Source: Campylobacterales bacterium (GTDB lineage Bacteria; Campylobacterota; Campylobacteria; Campylobacterales; QNZT01). Taken from it: 20,385 nt of DNA. The stretch spans positions 1 through 20,385 of the forward strand of contig DQSO01000170.1 in NCBI GenBank assembly GCA_015663225.1, given 5' to 3'. Below are positions 1 through 7,852 of this stretch, piece by piece (positions within the stretch are counted from its first letter, which is position 1; each line of letters opens with the position of its first letter). The notes beneath the pieces were generated by a model. That model was not told where the DNA came from. It saw only the letters and a program-made list of their open reading frames with translations, and searched no databases. The translations under genes and the position numbers were made by a program.

Positions 1-35
1 AAAAGAAGTTCGCAATATTTATCAAATTTACTCAT
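1..35 (-). CDS. Start of an unidentified leftward gene (partial, runs off the window)
   Basis: Reading leftward from an ATG at 35-33, the frame is open to the window edge and gives MSKFDKYCELL, 11 codons. That is too short to identify and an open frame of this length proves little. The support is positional: a perfect TATAAT on the same strand lies 7 nt upstream of the ATG, and there is no Shine-Dalgarno sequence. This is the arrangement expected for a leaderless transcript, and it resembles the ksgA start elsewhere in this window. Diverges from the chemoreceptor gene at 111. No function is proposed. Confidence 0.45.
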   Translation of the reverse strand, partial: MSKFDKYCELL

Positions 36-42
36 AAAAGCG

Positions 43-48
43 ATTATA
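43..48 (-). promoter_or_regulatory. -10 element (TATAAT) for the leftward gene at the window edge
   Basis: Perfect TATAAT on the minus strand, 7 nt from the ATG at 35, so the predicted transcription start falls at or next to the A of the ATG. No convincing -35 is seen; Campylobacterota promoters commonly lack one. Confidence 0.45.
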
Positions 49-50
49 GC

Positions 51-77
51 TAAAAAGATATTTTTATTGGTCGATAC
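51..77 (+). promoter_or_regulatory. Candidate sigma-28 (FliA) promoter for the chemoreceptor gene
   Basis: TAAA at 51-54, a 15-nt spacer, then GTCGATAC at 70-77. The enterobacterial FliA consensus is TAAA-N15-GCCGATAA, so the -35 part is perfect, the spacing exact and the -10 matches 6 of 8. The predicted start near 84 leaves a leader of about 27 nt to the ATG at 111. Chemoreceptor genes are typical late flagellar-regulon (sigma-28) genes. The HDOD gene at 9610 has the same arrangement. It could still be chance in AT-rich DNA. Confidence 0.55.
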
Positions 78-99
78 TCAAACAGGAAAAAAATTAAAC

Positions 100-104
100 A
101 AGGA
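100..104 (+). promoter_or_regulatory. Shine-Dalgarno AAGGA that decides the chemoreceptor start
   Basis: AAGGA at 100-104 directly abuts the ATG at 105, which is too close for initiation. It lies 6 nt from the next in-frame ATG at 111, which is ideal. The start is therefore placed at 111, removing two residues (MQ) from the longest reading frame. Confidence 0.65.
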
Positions 105-110
105 ATGCAG

Positions 111-2084
111 ATGAAGAACATGACCATTAAGACAAAGTTGATTTTACTATCAATTATTCCACTACTTATGTTGGGGTATTTAACAGCAAATGCTTATATA
201 GATGCAACTAATCACAAAGTTAAACTTGAAAATACAAGTGAGCTAGTTGGATTAAGTAAAAAGATAAGCCTACTACTACATGAGACTCAAAAAGAGAGAG
301 GGGCAAGTGCTGGATTTGTAGGAAGTGCTGGTTCTAAGTTTAAAGAGATACTACCTAATCAGAGAAAGTTAACTGATGAAAAAAAGGCTGAATTTTTAAC
401 TTATATAAAAGGTATGAATTTATCAAAATATAGTGAAGAGTTAAGAAAAAATATAGATATTTCAAAAGATTTTATATCTAAAATCGAGAGTAAAAGAGGG
501 CAGATAACAGCTTTAACACTACCACTAAAAGATACAGTTGCATACTATACAGCAATGAATGCTTCACTTTTAAAGATAGTATCAAATATTACAAAGGTCT
601 CTCCAACAAATAAAATAACACAACAATTAGTCGCATATACAAACTTTCTAAAATCAAAAGAGAGAGCTGGTATAGAGAGAGCTGTTTTAAGTGGTGTTTT
701 TGCAAAAGATAGTTTTCCAGAGGGTTTTTATAAAAAATTTATTACTTTAGTTGCACAACAAGATGCTTTTATGAATGGCTTTTTAAGTATTGCAACAGCA
801 GACTTAGTAAATAGTTACAATAATAAGATGAATGCACCTTCAGTAGAACAAGTTAATAAGATGAGAAATATAGCATCTGAAAAAGCCGTAGAAGGTGGAT
901 TTGGTATAGATTCTGTTGTTTGGTTTAAAGCTATTACAAAAAAAATAAATATTTTAAAATCTATAGATGATGAGATAGCAACAAATATAACAGATGAAAT
1001 TTCAACACTATCAGGTTCTACTTATACACATGTTGTTGGCGGTATTCTTGCAATTATATTTATGAGCTTGTTTACCCAAATGATAGTTAGAAATATTGAT
1101 AACAATATTAAAACTTTAAGAGAGCAAATCATAGGTATTGCTAAGACAAAAGATTTTTCAAAAACTGTTGAAGTAACTTCAGCAAATGAGTTTGGAGAGA
1201 TACAAAGCTCTTTATCAGATCTTGTTTTGGCTATGAAAGATGCCCTAAATCAGGCTAAAAATAGTGCTTCAACAAATGAAAACATATCAAATAAAATGGT
1301 AAAAAACTTTTATGAAATTAGTGCAAATATAGAGAAAGAAAAAAGTGTTATCAAACAAACGACAGAAAGTTCAACTGATTTACAAACTATACTTGAAGAG
1401 ACAAAAGATGAGAGTGAAAGAACTAAAGAAGAAGTTCAAAAAGCTAAAGAGAAGGTAAACTCAGCAAAAAAACTGATACTAAATACAGTATCGCAAATTC
1501 AAGAGAATGCTCAAAATGAACATGAAATTGCAAATAAACTAAATCAACTAAGTGGTGAAGCTGAACAAGTAAAGGGTGTCTTATCTATCATAGGTGATAT
1601 AGCCGAACAAACAAATCTACTTGCACTAAATGCAGCGATTGAAGCAGCAAGAGCAGGTGAACATGGTAGAGGATTTGCGGTTGTTGCTGATGAGGTTAGA
1701 CAACTAGCAGAGAGAACACAAAAGTCACTTACAGAGATAAATGCTACAATTAGTGTTATTGTACAATCAATCTTAGATGCAAGTGGAAATATGAATGCAA
1801 ATATAGAAAAAATAGAAGGACTATTAGTTGATACTGATAAAATTCAAAATGATATGCAAGAGATAGATCAAAATATGGATACAGTATATAATAGTGTTGA
1901 TTCTACAAACAGTGCTATCATAGAATCTAGTAAAACTATGAGAACTTTTGAAGAGCATTTAAAAAGTGTTGTAAATGTTGCAAATGAAAACAATGATAAA
2001 ATTTCATCAGCAGAAGATACAGCAAAAAGTATCAGCACTTCATCAAAACAATTAATGGGTACACTAGGTCAGTTTAGAACTTAA
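111..2084 (+). CDS. Methyl-accepting chemotaxis protein with NIT (nitrate/nitrite-sensing) domain
   Basis: Inner-membrane chemoreceptor of 657 aa signalling to the CheA/CheW flagellar pathway. Positions here count from the ATG at 105. A membrane helix at about 11-30 is followed by a helical periplasmic sensor of NIT type. Its hallmarks are [16 protein letters not shown] near 60 and [17 protein letters not shown] near 190, the paired 'ERG' and 'kE.agieRa' helices of that family. A second membrane helix lies around 308-328, then a HAMP-like stretch, then a long cytoplasmic coiled coil. The highly conserved hairpin tip ([20 protein letters not shown], then [18 protein letters not shown]) is at about 497-545. 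There is no C-terminal CheR-binding pentapeptide; it ends GQFRT. NIT domains in NasR-type proteins sense nitrate or nitrite, but the ligand here is inferred only. The start at 111 rests on Shine-Dalgarno spacing, and a sigma-28-type promoter lies upstream. Its stop overlaps that of convergent rarA. Confidence 0.93.
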   Translation: MKNMTIKTKLILLSIIPLLMLGYLTANAYIDATNHKVKLENTSELVGLSKKISLLLHETQKERGASAGFVGSAGSKFKEILPNQRKLTDEKKAEFLTYIKGMNLSKYSEELRKNIDISKDFISKIESKRGQITALTLPLKDTVAYYTAMNASLLKIVSNITKVSPTNKITQQLVAYTNFLKSKERAGIERAVLSGVFAKDSFPEGFYKKFITLVAQQDAFMNGFLSIATADLVNSYNNKMNAPSVEQVNKMRNIASEKAVEGGFGIDSVVWFKAITKKINILKSIDDEIATNITDEISTLSGSTYTHVVGGILAIIFMSLFTQMIVRNIDNNIKTLREQIIGIAKTKDFSKTVEVTSANEFGEIQSSLSDLVLAMKDALNQAKNSASTNENISNKMVKNFYEISANIEKEKSVIKQTTESSTDLQTILEETKDESERTKEEVQKAKEKVNSAKKLILNTVSQIQENAQNEHEIANKLNQLSGEAEQVKGVLSIIGDIAEQTNLLALNAAIEAARAGEHGRGFAVVADEVRQLAERTQKSLTEINATISVIVQSILDASGNMNANIEKIEGLLVDTDKIQNDMQEIDQNMDTVYNSVDSTNSAIIESSKTMRTFEEHLKSVVNVANENNDKISSAEDTAKSISTSSKQLMGTLGQFRT

Positions 2085-3262
2085 GACCTAATCTTTTTTA
2101 CCCACTCAGATAGGGTTTTCTCAAACCCTATCTCCAAACTTTCATAAAACTTTAAATCATATTCTAAATATGACTGCTTCACAAAACCACCAAAATCATG
2201 TGGATATTTATATCCTTTGTTTAGAGGAGATTTTAAGTGTTCAGGTATTTTTAAATCAGGATTATCATGTAGATATTGTATCGCTTTGTTTATAGCTTTA
2301 TATGATGAGTTAGATTTTGGTGATGAGGCTAGGTATATAACACATTGGGATAAGATTATTCTAGCTTCTGGATAGCCTATATTTAAAACTGCACTTTGAG
2401 TACTTGCAGCTAAGTTTAAAGCATTTGGATTTGCATTGCCTATATCTTCACTTGCAAAGATAACTAGCCGTCTAGCTATAAAATCAGCACTCTCTCCACC
2501 ATCAATCAATCTTGCCAAATAATAAATACTAGCATCTACATCACTACCTCTTAAACTTTTGATAAGAGCAGATGCGAGTTGATAATGTGTATCACTTGAA
2601 CTTACTCCATCTTTTAGTGCATTTGGTCTCAAAGATTTTAGAGTTTTTATTGATAGCGTAGAATCAACTTTATATCCAAACTCCAAAAGATTTAACATAG
2701 CCCTTACATCACCACTAGAACTATTTATCAAATACTCTCTTGCTTCATCATGTATAGTTATACCAAGCTTTTTTTCTACTCTTTGAAATAGAGAGTTAAA
2801 ATCCTCTTTTTCTATAGGTTTAAACTCAAAAAGCATTGAACGAGATCTTATAGCAGAAGTTAGAGTAAAGTATGGATTTTCTGTTGAAGCACCGATGATA
2901 ACTGCATCATTTCGCTCCATGGGAAGCAGAAGAACCTCTTGCTGATTTCGACTCAGGCGGTGAACTTCATCTATAAATATAACAGGTTTTATCAAAGAGT
3001 TTCTATGAGTTTGTAAAATCTTTCTCATCTCTTCTACCTTGATACTTGTTGCATCAAGACTATAAAAAGTAGAGTCAAGTTGTTGGCTCACAATCTTTGC
3101 AACTGTAGTTTTTCCACAACCTGCCGGTCCATAGAAAAAGCAGTGTGGCATAGATTTTTGTTTTAGTAGTTTATAAAAAGGAGTATGAGGGGAAACTAGA
3201 TGTTTTTGCCCTATAACCTCATCTAGCGATAGAGGTCTAAATATAGAGGCAAAGTTTTCCAT
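2081..3262 (-). CDS. rarA: Replication-associated recombination protein RarA (MgsA) AAA+ ATPase
   Basis: AAA+ ATPase of the clamp-loader-like RarA/MgsA/WRNIP1 family, 393 aa, which acts at stalled or gapped replication forks. Visible motifs: Walker A GPAGCGKT (45-52), Walker B FIDEVHR (96-102), sensor-1 GASTENP (124-130) and an arginine-finger region AIRSR (137-141). These are followed by the family's lid and the C-terminal tetramerisation region containing [21 protein letters not shown]. Length is slightly below the usual 400-450 aa. It is the last gene of the ksgA-rnj-kdsD-rluB-rarA string, 6 nt after rluB, with only a weak Shine-Dalgarno sequence. Its stop codon overlaps the convergent chemoreceptor stop through a shared TTAA (2081-2084). 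RuvB and DnaX are excluded by the C-terminal half. Confidence 0.95.
   Translation of the reverse strand: MENFASIFRPLSLDEVIGQKHLVSPHTPFYKLLKQKSMPHCFFYGPAGCGKTTVAKIVSQQLDSTFYSLDATSIKVEEMRKILQTHRNSLIKPVIFIDEVHRLSRNQQEVLLLPMERNDAVIIGASTENPYFTLTSAIRSRSMLFEFKPIEKEDFNSLFQRVEKKLGITIHDEAREYLINSSSGDVRAMLNLLEFGYKVDSTLSIKTLKSLRPNALKDGVSSSDTHYQLASALIKSLRGSDVDASIYYLARLIDGGESADFIARRLVIFASEDIGNANPNALNLAASTQSAVLNIGYPEARIILSQCVIYLASSPKSNSSYKAINKAIQYLHDNPDLKIPEHLKSPLNKGYKYPHDFGGFVKQSYLEYDLKFYESLEIGFEKTLSEWVKKIRS
2108..2133. terminator. Perfect 11-bp hairpin at the chemoreceptor/rarA convergence
   Basis: AGATAGGGTTT, a TCTC loop, then AAACCCTATCT: a perfect 11-bp inverted repeat with a 4-nt loop, 24 nt past the chemoreceptor stop and inside the 3' end of rarA. 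Read on the minus strand the loop is GAGA, a GNRA tetraloop. Neither direction has a proper U-tract after the stem, so it is not a classic intrinsic terminator. It may mark mRNA 3' ends or protect them from exonucleases. The structure is certain as sequence; the role is inferred. Confidence 0.5.
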
Positions 3263-3268
3263 CTATTT

Positions 3269-4063
3269 TTAGATACCTTGTAAAAAAGTATGAAGTGAAT
3301 GATACTCTGTTTTTGTTAAAAATCTCTGTTTTCCTAGTGGAATATCTAAACTAACACCACCAAACTCTACTCTTTTAAGATCCATAACTTCACTACCATA
3401 GTAAGCAAAAAATCTTCTTAGCTCTCTATTTTGACCTTCTGATATGGAGACTTTTATCTTAGAGTACATTGGATCATTTTTTTGAATTTTAAACCAATTA
3501 AATGGTGCAAACTCCATAGATACAATCTTAGACATTTGATGTGCTCCAGCTTTTGCATTGTGAGCGATAAGACCATTTTTCATACCATCTATCATGTCAG
3601 CCGTAACTGCACCTTTTATCTTTAGATAATAGACTCTTTCAAGATTACTATTTGCTAAAATATTTGCAATCTTTGGAGAATCAGTCAAGAGTAAAAGCCC
3701 CTCACTTGCAAAATCCAATCTACCAACACTTAGATAGTGACCATATCTTTTTGAAAGATTATCATAGATAGTTTTTCTACCACGATCATCTTTTTTAGTA
3801 ACAAGTTCGCCTTTTTGTTTATTGTAAACCAAAACTGTAAACTCATTTTTTGTATGAACAAATCTACCATTGACATAGACCTTATCGCCTTTTTTCAATC
3901 TTGTCGAAAGATTGGTTACTACTACACCTTTTATCTTAACTTTTTCATTTTCTATAAGTTTATCAGCTTCTCTTCTTGAATATTTTGTATTATGAGAAAT
4001 AAACTTATTTAGTCTAATTCCCTTATCATCTCTTGGTGCTTTATCTTCTTTTCCTTTACTCAT
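3269..4063 (-). CDS. rluB: RsuA/RluB-family rRNA pseudouridine synthase
   Basis: Converts a specific uridine in rRNA to pseudouridine in the cytoplasm; 264 aa. An S4 RNA-binding domain covers about 15-62 (IRLNKFISHN...YSRREADKLI). The catalytic motif is GRLDFASEGL at 114-123, with Asp117 as the expected nucleophile. The family ending LRRFFAYYG...LKRVEFGGVSL is also present. RluB (23S U2605) is the best fit, but RsuA, RluE and RluF share the same architecture and the target cannot be read from sequence. The start overlaps the end of kdsD by ATGA (4 nt), and GGGGA lies 4 nt ahead of the ATG, so translation is probably coupled. The N-terminal 14 residues are charged and probably disordered. Confidence 0.9.
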   Translation of the reverse strand: MSKGKEDKAPRDDKGIRLNKFISHNTKYSRREADKLIENEKVKIKGVVVTNLSTRLKKGDKVYVNGRFVHTKNEFTVLVYNKQKGELVTKKDDRGRKTIYDNLSKRYGHYLSVGRLDFASEGLLLLTDSPKIANILANSNLERVYYLKIKGAVTADMIDGMKNGLIAHNAKAGAHQMSKIVSMEFAPFNWFKIQKNDPMYSKIKVSISEGQNRELRRFFAYYGSEVMDLKRVEFGGVSLDIPLGKQRFLTKTEYHSLHTFLQGI

Positions 4064-5022
4064 TTTATCCCCATTTCTACAAGGTCGTGAATATGCACGA
4101 CTCCTGATATGTGATTTTGTTTATCAACTATTATAAGTAGTTGCATCTTATTCTCTTCTATTAGCTTTAGTGCATCACTTGCTAACATATTTTCATCATC
4201 TATTGACTTTGGATTTTGATTTGCATACTTGATGGCTTTGTTATTTAGCGAAAAATCACTCTCTAACATCGCTCGTCTTAAATCTCCATCACTTATAAGT
4301 CCACTTAGTCTGCCATCTTTTTCTATCAAAACAGTTCCAAGTCTACCTTTACTCATCTGTTGTATTGCATCTTGAAGTGATGTATTTGATGAGATTATAG
4401 GAAGATTTTTAACTCTCATAATATCTTTCAATTTGATAAAAAGCTGTTTTCCTAAACTTCCACCAGGGTGAAATGATGCAAAATCTTCTTTTTGAAAATC
4501 TCTTTTTTTCATCAAACATACAGCAATCGCATCACCAATCGCCATAGTTAAAGTGGTAGAACTTGTTGGGGCTACACCCAAAGGACAAGCCTCTTTTTCT
4601 ATATCAATGCTTAAATATGCATCTGCATACTTTCCTAGAGTTGAGTCTTTACTCCTTGCCATTGCGATAAGAGGTATATCAAATCTTTTTAGATGAGGTA
4701 ATATACTTAAAAGCTCAGCACTCTCACCAGAATAACTAATAGCTAAAACAGTATCACTACTATCAATCATACCTAAATCCCCATGCATAGCCTCGGTGGG
4801 ATGTATAAAAAAACTACTTGTTCCTGTACTTGCAAAAGTTGCGGCTAGTTTACTTCCAACTAAACCACTCTTGCCTACACCTGTGACTATTAGCTTACCT
4901 TTAGTATTGTAGATAATCTCAACAACCTTGTCAATCTCATCATCTACAAAAGAGATAGCACGAAGAAGCTCATCAGCTTCAGTTTGCAAAACCTCTTTAA
5001 CTATCTCTTTAAAATCCATCAT
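4060..5022 (-). CDS. kdsD: D-arabinose-5-phosphate isomerase (KdsD/KpsF family)
   Basis: Interconverts ribulose-5-phosphate and arabinose-5-phosphate, the first step toward Kdo, the inner-core sugar of lipopolysaccharide; cytoplasmic, 320 aa. An N-terminal SIS sugar-isomerase domain spans about 35-170, with VTGVGKSGLVGSKLAATFAS (47-66) and SYSGESAELL (97-106). HPGGSLGKQL (185-194) forms the family's linker, and two CBS domains follow from about 200 to the end. Length matches the 320-330 aa norm. Two adjacent ATG codons open the frame (5022 and 5019). The nearby AGGG is 1 nt from the first and 4 nt from the second, so the second may be used. It begins 3 nt after the RNase J stop. KpsF/GutQ paralogues catalyse the same reaction; no capsule genes are visible here. 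Confidence 0.95.
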   Translation of the reverse strand: MMDFKEIVKEVLQTEADELLRAISFVDDEIDKVVEIIYNTKGKLIVTGVGKSGLVGSKLAATFASTGTSSFFIHPTEAMHGDLGMIDSSDTVLAISYSGESAELLSILPHLKRFDIPLIAMARSKDSTLGKYADAYLSIDIEKEACPLGVAPTSSTTLTMAIGDAIAVCLMKKRDFQKEDFASFHPGGSLGKQLFIKLKDIMRVKNLPIISSNTSLQDAIQQMSKGRLGTVLIEKDGRLSGLISDGDLRRAMLESDFSLNNKAIKYANQNPKSIDDENMLASDALKLIEENKMQLLIIVDKQNHISGVVHIHDLVEMGIK

Positions 5023-5025
5023 ACC

Positions 5026-6963
5026 CTACATCAAAAATAGTGTTGGAACTATAGTTGGATACTTTTTAAGTTGTCTAAAGATATGTTTTCTTACAACTTG
5101 TCTAATACTATTTTCCAAGTGTCTTTGATCTCCAAAAAGTTCTGGTTTAGCATTTATTAAAAATTGATTTAGCAACTCTTTCATCTCTTTTGAAAATGCT
5201 TTATCTTGACGATCAGGTACAATACCGTAACTCTTTACAATTGGTTTATTTATAAGTTTTTTCTCAGCTTTATCTATTTGAGCTATTATCATAATAACTC
5301 CAGCATCAGCAAGATTTTGTCTATCAATAACAACATCATCTTCTATCTGCTTATTTATTTGGTTATCTATATAAGTTTTTCCTGTTTTTACAGTTCCAAC
5401 TCTCTTCATATACTTTGCACATAGTTCAACTTGATCACCATCACTCATAAGAAGTATGTTTTTAGGATTTATTCCACATGATACTGCTGTTTTTTTATGT
5501 TTATGGATGTGATTGTACTCTCCATGGACTGGTAAGAAAAACTTAGGTTTACAAAGTCGTATCATAAGTTTTTGCTCTTCCATCGCTGCATGTCCACTAA
5601 CATGTATCTCACTAAAATCATGATAAGCAACACTAGCTCCAGCTTTTGCAAGATGATTTAAAACTCTTGAAACACTCGCCTCATTTCCAGGAATTGCACG
5701 AGCAGAGATAATAATCAGATCTGTTGGTTTTATCTTTACATGTCTATGCTCATCTATACTCATACGATATAATGCACTCATAGTCTCGCCTTGAGAACCT
5801 GTAGTTACAATAAGAACTTCTTTATCATTATACTTATTTATCTCATGTGGATCTATAAAAATTTTACGATCTAGATCTAAATATCCAAGCTCCATCGCTA
5901 TATCAAGATTTCTCTCCATACTTCGACCGATTACACATACTTTTCTATTGTATTTTAGACCATGTGTTATAGCTTGTGCTACTCTGTGAATATTTGAAGA
6001 GAATGTTGACATAATAACTCTACCTTTTGCTTTTGCAAAGATATTATCAAATGTAGGTCCAACTACACTCTCACTTTTTGTGATACCAGGATTATAAGAG
6101 TTTGTACTATCACTTAAAAGACATAAAACACCTTTTTCGCCATAGTATGCAAATCTATGAAGATCAGTTGGTAATCCATCTATTGGAGTATGATCTATTT
6201 TAAAATCTCCAGTATGTATTATAGTTCCAGCTTTAGTAGTGATAGCAAGTGAAGAAGCATCTATAACTGAGTGAGTAATATGTAACCACTCTACTTCAAA
6301 ATCACCTATTTGGTATGTTTTTCTTTTTTGAATAGGTACAAAATAACTTTTATCTTTTTTTAGTCCATGCTCGTCAAACTTATTTGCTATCATTCCAAGA
6401 GGAAGTGGTGAAGCATATATTGGGAACTTAAACTTTTTGAAAAAGTATGGAAGTGCTCCAATATGATCTTCATGAGCATGAGTTATAACTATAGCTTCAA
6501 CTTTATCTTTTATCTTATCGATATATGAAAAATCAGGAACAAGTATATCTACTCCATGCATATCTTCACTTGGAAAACTCATACCAACATCTATAATAAT
6601 AGCAGAGGTATTTGTCTCTATAACCATAAAGTTACCACCGATTTCGCCAAGACCACCCATTGGTGTTATCTTGATTTTAGCATTACTATTTTGGTTTATT
6701 TTATTGTAAGTTTGTAAAGCTCTTTTTCTAACTTGCTTATTTGAGTTAATAGACTCTTTTATAGCTATTTCCCAAGGTTGATTACCAAGTTTTGCTGAAA
6801 ATTTTCTTCTACCACTATGTTTCTTTTGCTTTGGTTTAGCATTATTGTTATTTTGATTATTTGTATTTGGACCTTTTAAAGGTTGAGCTTTTACATGACC
6901 TGTTGGTTTTGGTTGATTGTTTTCAACTTGCTTATCTTTGTTTTGTTTGTTTTTGTTTTCCAT
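5026..6963 (-). CDS. rnj: Ribonuclease J
   Basis: Metallo-beta-lactamase/beta-CASP RNase with endo- and 5'-3' exonuclease activity, a main mRNA-decay and rRNA-maturation enzyme in Campylobacterota, which lack the RNase E system; 645 aa. The catalytic fold starts near residue 98 (ITPMGGLGEIGGN). The zinc motif HAHEDH is at 162-167, and further metal and beta-CASP landmarks include IIHTGDFKID and SGHAAMEEQ. About 95 residues precede the fold and are dominated by Asn, Gln, Lys and Pro, including NTNNQNNNN. This is much longer than in Bacillus RNase J, but a comparable basic extension is known in H. pylori RNase J. Start: ATG with AGGG upstream, 17 nt after ksgA. Its position next to ksgA and kdsD matches my memory of H. 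pylori HP1429-HP1431. Confidence 0.95.
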   Translation of the reverse strand: MENKNKQNKDKQVENNQPKPTGHVKAQPLKGPNTNNQNNNNAKPKQKKHSGRRKFSAKLGNQPWEIAIKESINSNKQVRKRALQTYNKINQNSNAKIKITPMGGLGEIGGNFMVIETNTSAIIIDVGMSFPSEDMHGVDILVPDFSYIDKIKDKVEAIVITHAHEDHIGALPYFFKKFKFPIYASPLPLGMIANKFDEHGLKKDKSYFVPIQKRKTYQIGDFEVEWLHITHSVIDASSLAITTKAGTIIHTGDFKIDHTPIDGLPTDLHRFAYYGEKGVLCLLSDSTNSYNPGITKSESVVGPTFDNIFAKAKGRVIMSTFSSNIHRVAQAITHGLKYNRKVCVIGRSMERNLDIAMELGYLDLDRKIFIDPHEINKYNDKEVLIVTTGSQGETMSALYRMSIDEHRHVKIKPTDLIIISARAIPGNEASVSRVLNHLAKAGASVAYHDFSEIHVSGHAAMEEQKLMIRLCKPKFFLPVHGEYNHIHKHKKTAVSCGINPKNILLMSDGDQVELCAKYMKRVGTVKTGKTYIDNQINKQIEDDVVIDRQNLADAGVIMIIAQIDKAEKKLINKPIVKSYGIVPDRQDKAFSKEMKELLNQFLINAKPELFGDQRHLENSIRQVVRKHIFRQLKKYPTIVPTLFLM

Positions 6964-6980
6964 CTATATTTCCCTATTAT

Positions 6981-7778
6981 TTATTTTAAATTTTTAAACA
7001 ATAAGTGATAGTCAATTGTCCTTAGTTGATGTGGTCTTACACTCTTAGAAAGGTTTTGAGCTTCAAAATACTCAGTCAGACTCTCTTTGCTATAAATTTT
7101 CTGTAGATTTTTTATAAGAACTTTACGAGGAGCTGAAAAAGCTACTTTTAAAAAGTCTTTAAACCTTTTAACCTCTTGTTCATCTTTAAAAAGTGAATCT
7201 TCAATATATTCTTTTTTCTTTACTATTTTTAAAATAGATGAAGTTATCTTTGGTTGAGGATCAAAACACTCTGGTCCTACATCAAACAGTAACTTACTCT
7301 CACCAATAATATCAGTTAAAATACTTAAAGATGAAAACTCCTTATCTCCCGCATTTGCAGAAAATTTTAGAGCAACCTCTTTTTGTATCATTACTAAAAT
7401 AGTTTTACACTTTTTATCGAAAAGCGCTTTAAGAATTATCTTTGTAGCAACATAATATGGTAAGTTTGCTATGAGGTGGTACTGCTCATCGATAAGGGAC
7501 TCTTCCCAATTATCCAATACATCACCACAAACCAACTCTAACTGTTTGCTCTTCAATTCATTTTTAAAAGAGTCTTGTAAAAAATCACACAACCCTAAGT
7601 CAATTTCAAAAGCTGTAACCTTTTTATCGGTCTCTAATAGCTTTTTAGTCAAATCACCTAAGCCAGGGCCAATCTCTACTACAGAAGTATTATCATTGGG
7701 CATCGCTTGGATGATCTTATGTTTTATGAACTCATCTTTTAAGAAGTTTTGTCCAAATCTTTTCTTTGCTTTTATCAT
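6981..7778 (-). CDS. rsmA: 16S rRNA dimethyladenosine transferase RsmA (KsgA)
   Basis: Uses S-adenosylmethionine to dimethylate the adjacent adenosines in the 3'-terminal helix 45 loop of 16S rRNA (A1518/A1519 in E. coli numbering), a late step of 30S assembly; 265 aa. Motifs: QNFL (10-13), SAM-binding EIGPGLGDLT (35-44), AFEID (56-60) closing the SAM pocket, GDV (85-87), and the catalytic NLPYY (105-109). The C-terminal helical domain ends with VRPHQLRTIDY. It is the first gene of the leftward operon. No Shine-Dalgarno sequence precedes the ATG at 7778, and a perfect TATAAT ends 9 nt upstream, so the mRNA is probably leaderless or nearly so. It diverges from ilvD across 74 nt. Confidence 0.96.
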   Translation of the reverse strand: MIKAKKRFGQNFLKDEFIKHKIIQAMPNDNTSVVEIGPGLGDLTKKLLETDKKVTAFEIDLGLCDFLQDSFKNELKSKQLELVCGDVLDNWEESLIDEQYHLIANLPYYVATKIILKALFDKKCKTILVMIQKEVALKFSANAGDKEFSSLSILTDIIGESKLLFDVGPECFDPQPKITSSILKIVKKKEYIEDSLFKDEQEVKRFKDFLKVAFSAPRKVLIKNLQKIYSKESLTEYFEAQNLSKSVRPHQLRTIDYHLLFKNLK

Positions 7779-7787
7779 GAAGTAGCG

Positions 7788-7793
7788 ATTATA
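7788..7793 (-). promoter_or_regulatory. -10 element (TATAAT) for the ksgA operon
   Basis: Perfect TATAAT on the minus strand, separated from the ksgA ATG by only 9 nt (CGCTACTTC). The transcription start predicted 6-8 nt after the hexamer leaves a leader of roughly 1-4 nt, too short for a Shine-Dalgarno sequence, and none is present. The same TATAATCGCT string precedes the leftward gene at the window start. Confidence 0.6.
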
Positions 7794-7817
7794 ATAAAAC
7801 TTTACTTAAATTTTAGT

Positions 7818-7834
7818 TATAGTTGAATTATAAA
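7818..7834 (+). promoter_or_regulatory. Candidate -10 region for ilvD
   Basis: Two -10-like hexamers face ilvD: TATAGT at 7818-7823 and TATAAA at 7829-7834. No -35 is obvious. The Shine-Dalgarno AAGGA at 7843-7847 lies 5 nt from the ATG at 7853 and supports that start. The region lies back to back with the ksgA promoter, so the two divergent promoters are nearly adjacent. Which hexamer is used cannot be decided by eye. Confidence 0.4.
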
Positions 7835-7852
7835 GAATATTAAAGGATAGAG

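Noticed and set aside
5206..5424. 72-aa hydrophobic open frame on the plus strand inside the RNase J gene
   Set aside because: The Tyr/Ile/Ser-rich translation arises from the complement of AT-rich codons; no start signal or homology.
7471..7785. 104-aa open frame on the plus strand across the 5' half of ksgA
   Set aside because: It is antisense to a fully convincing KsgA with intact motifs, has no recognisable domain and runs through the ksgA promoter; a shadow frame.
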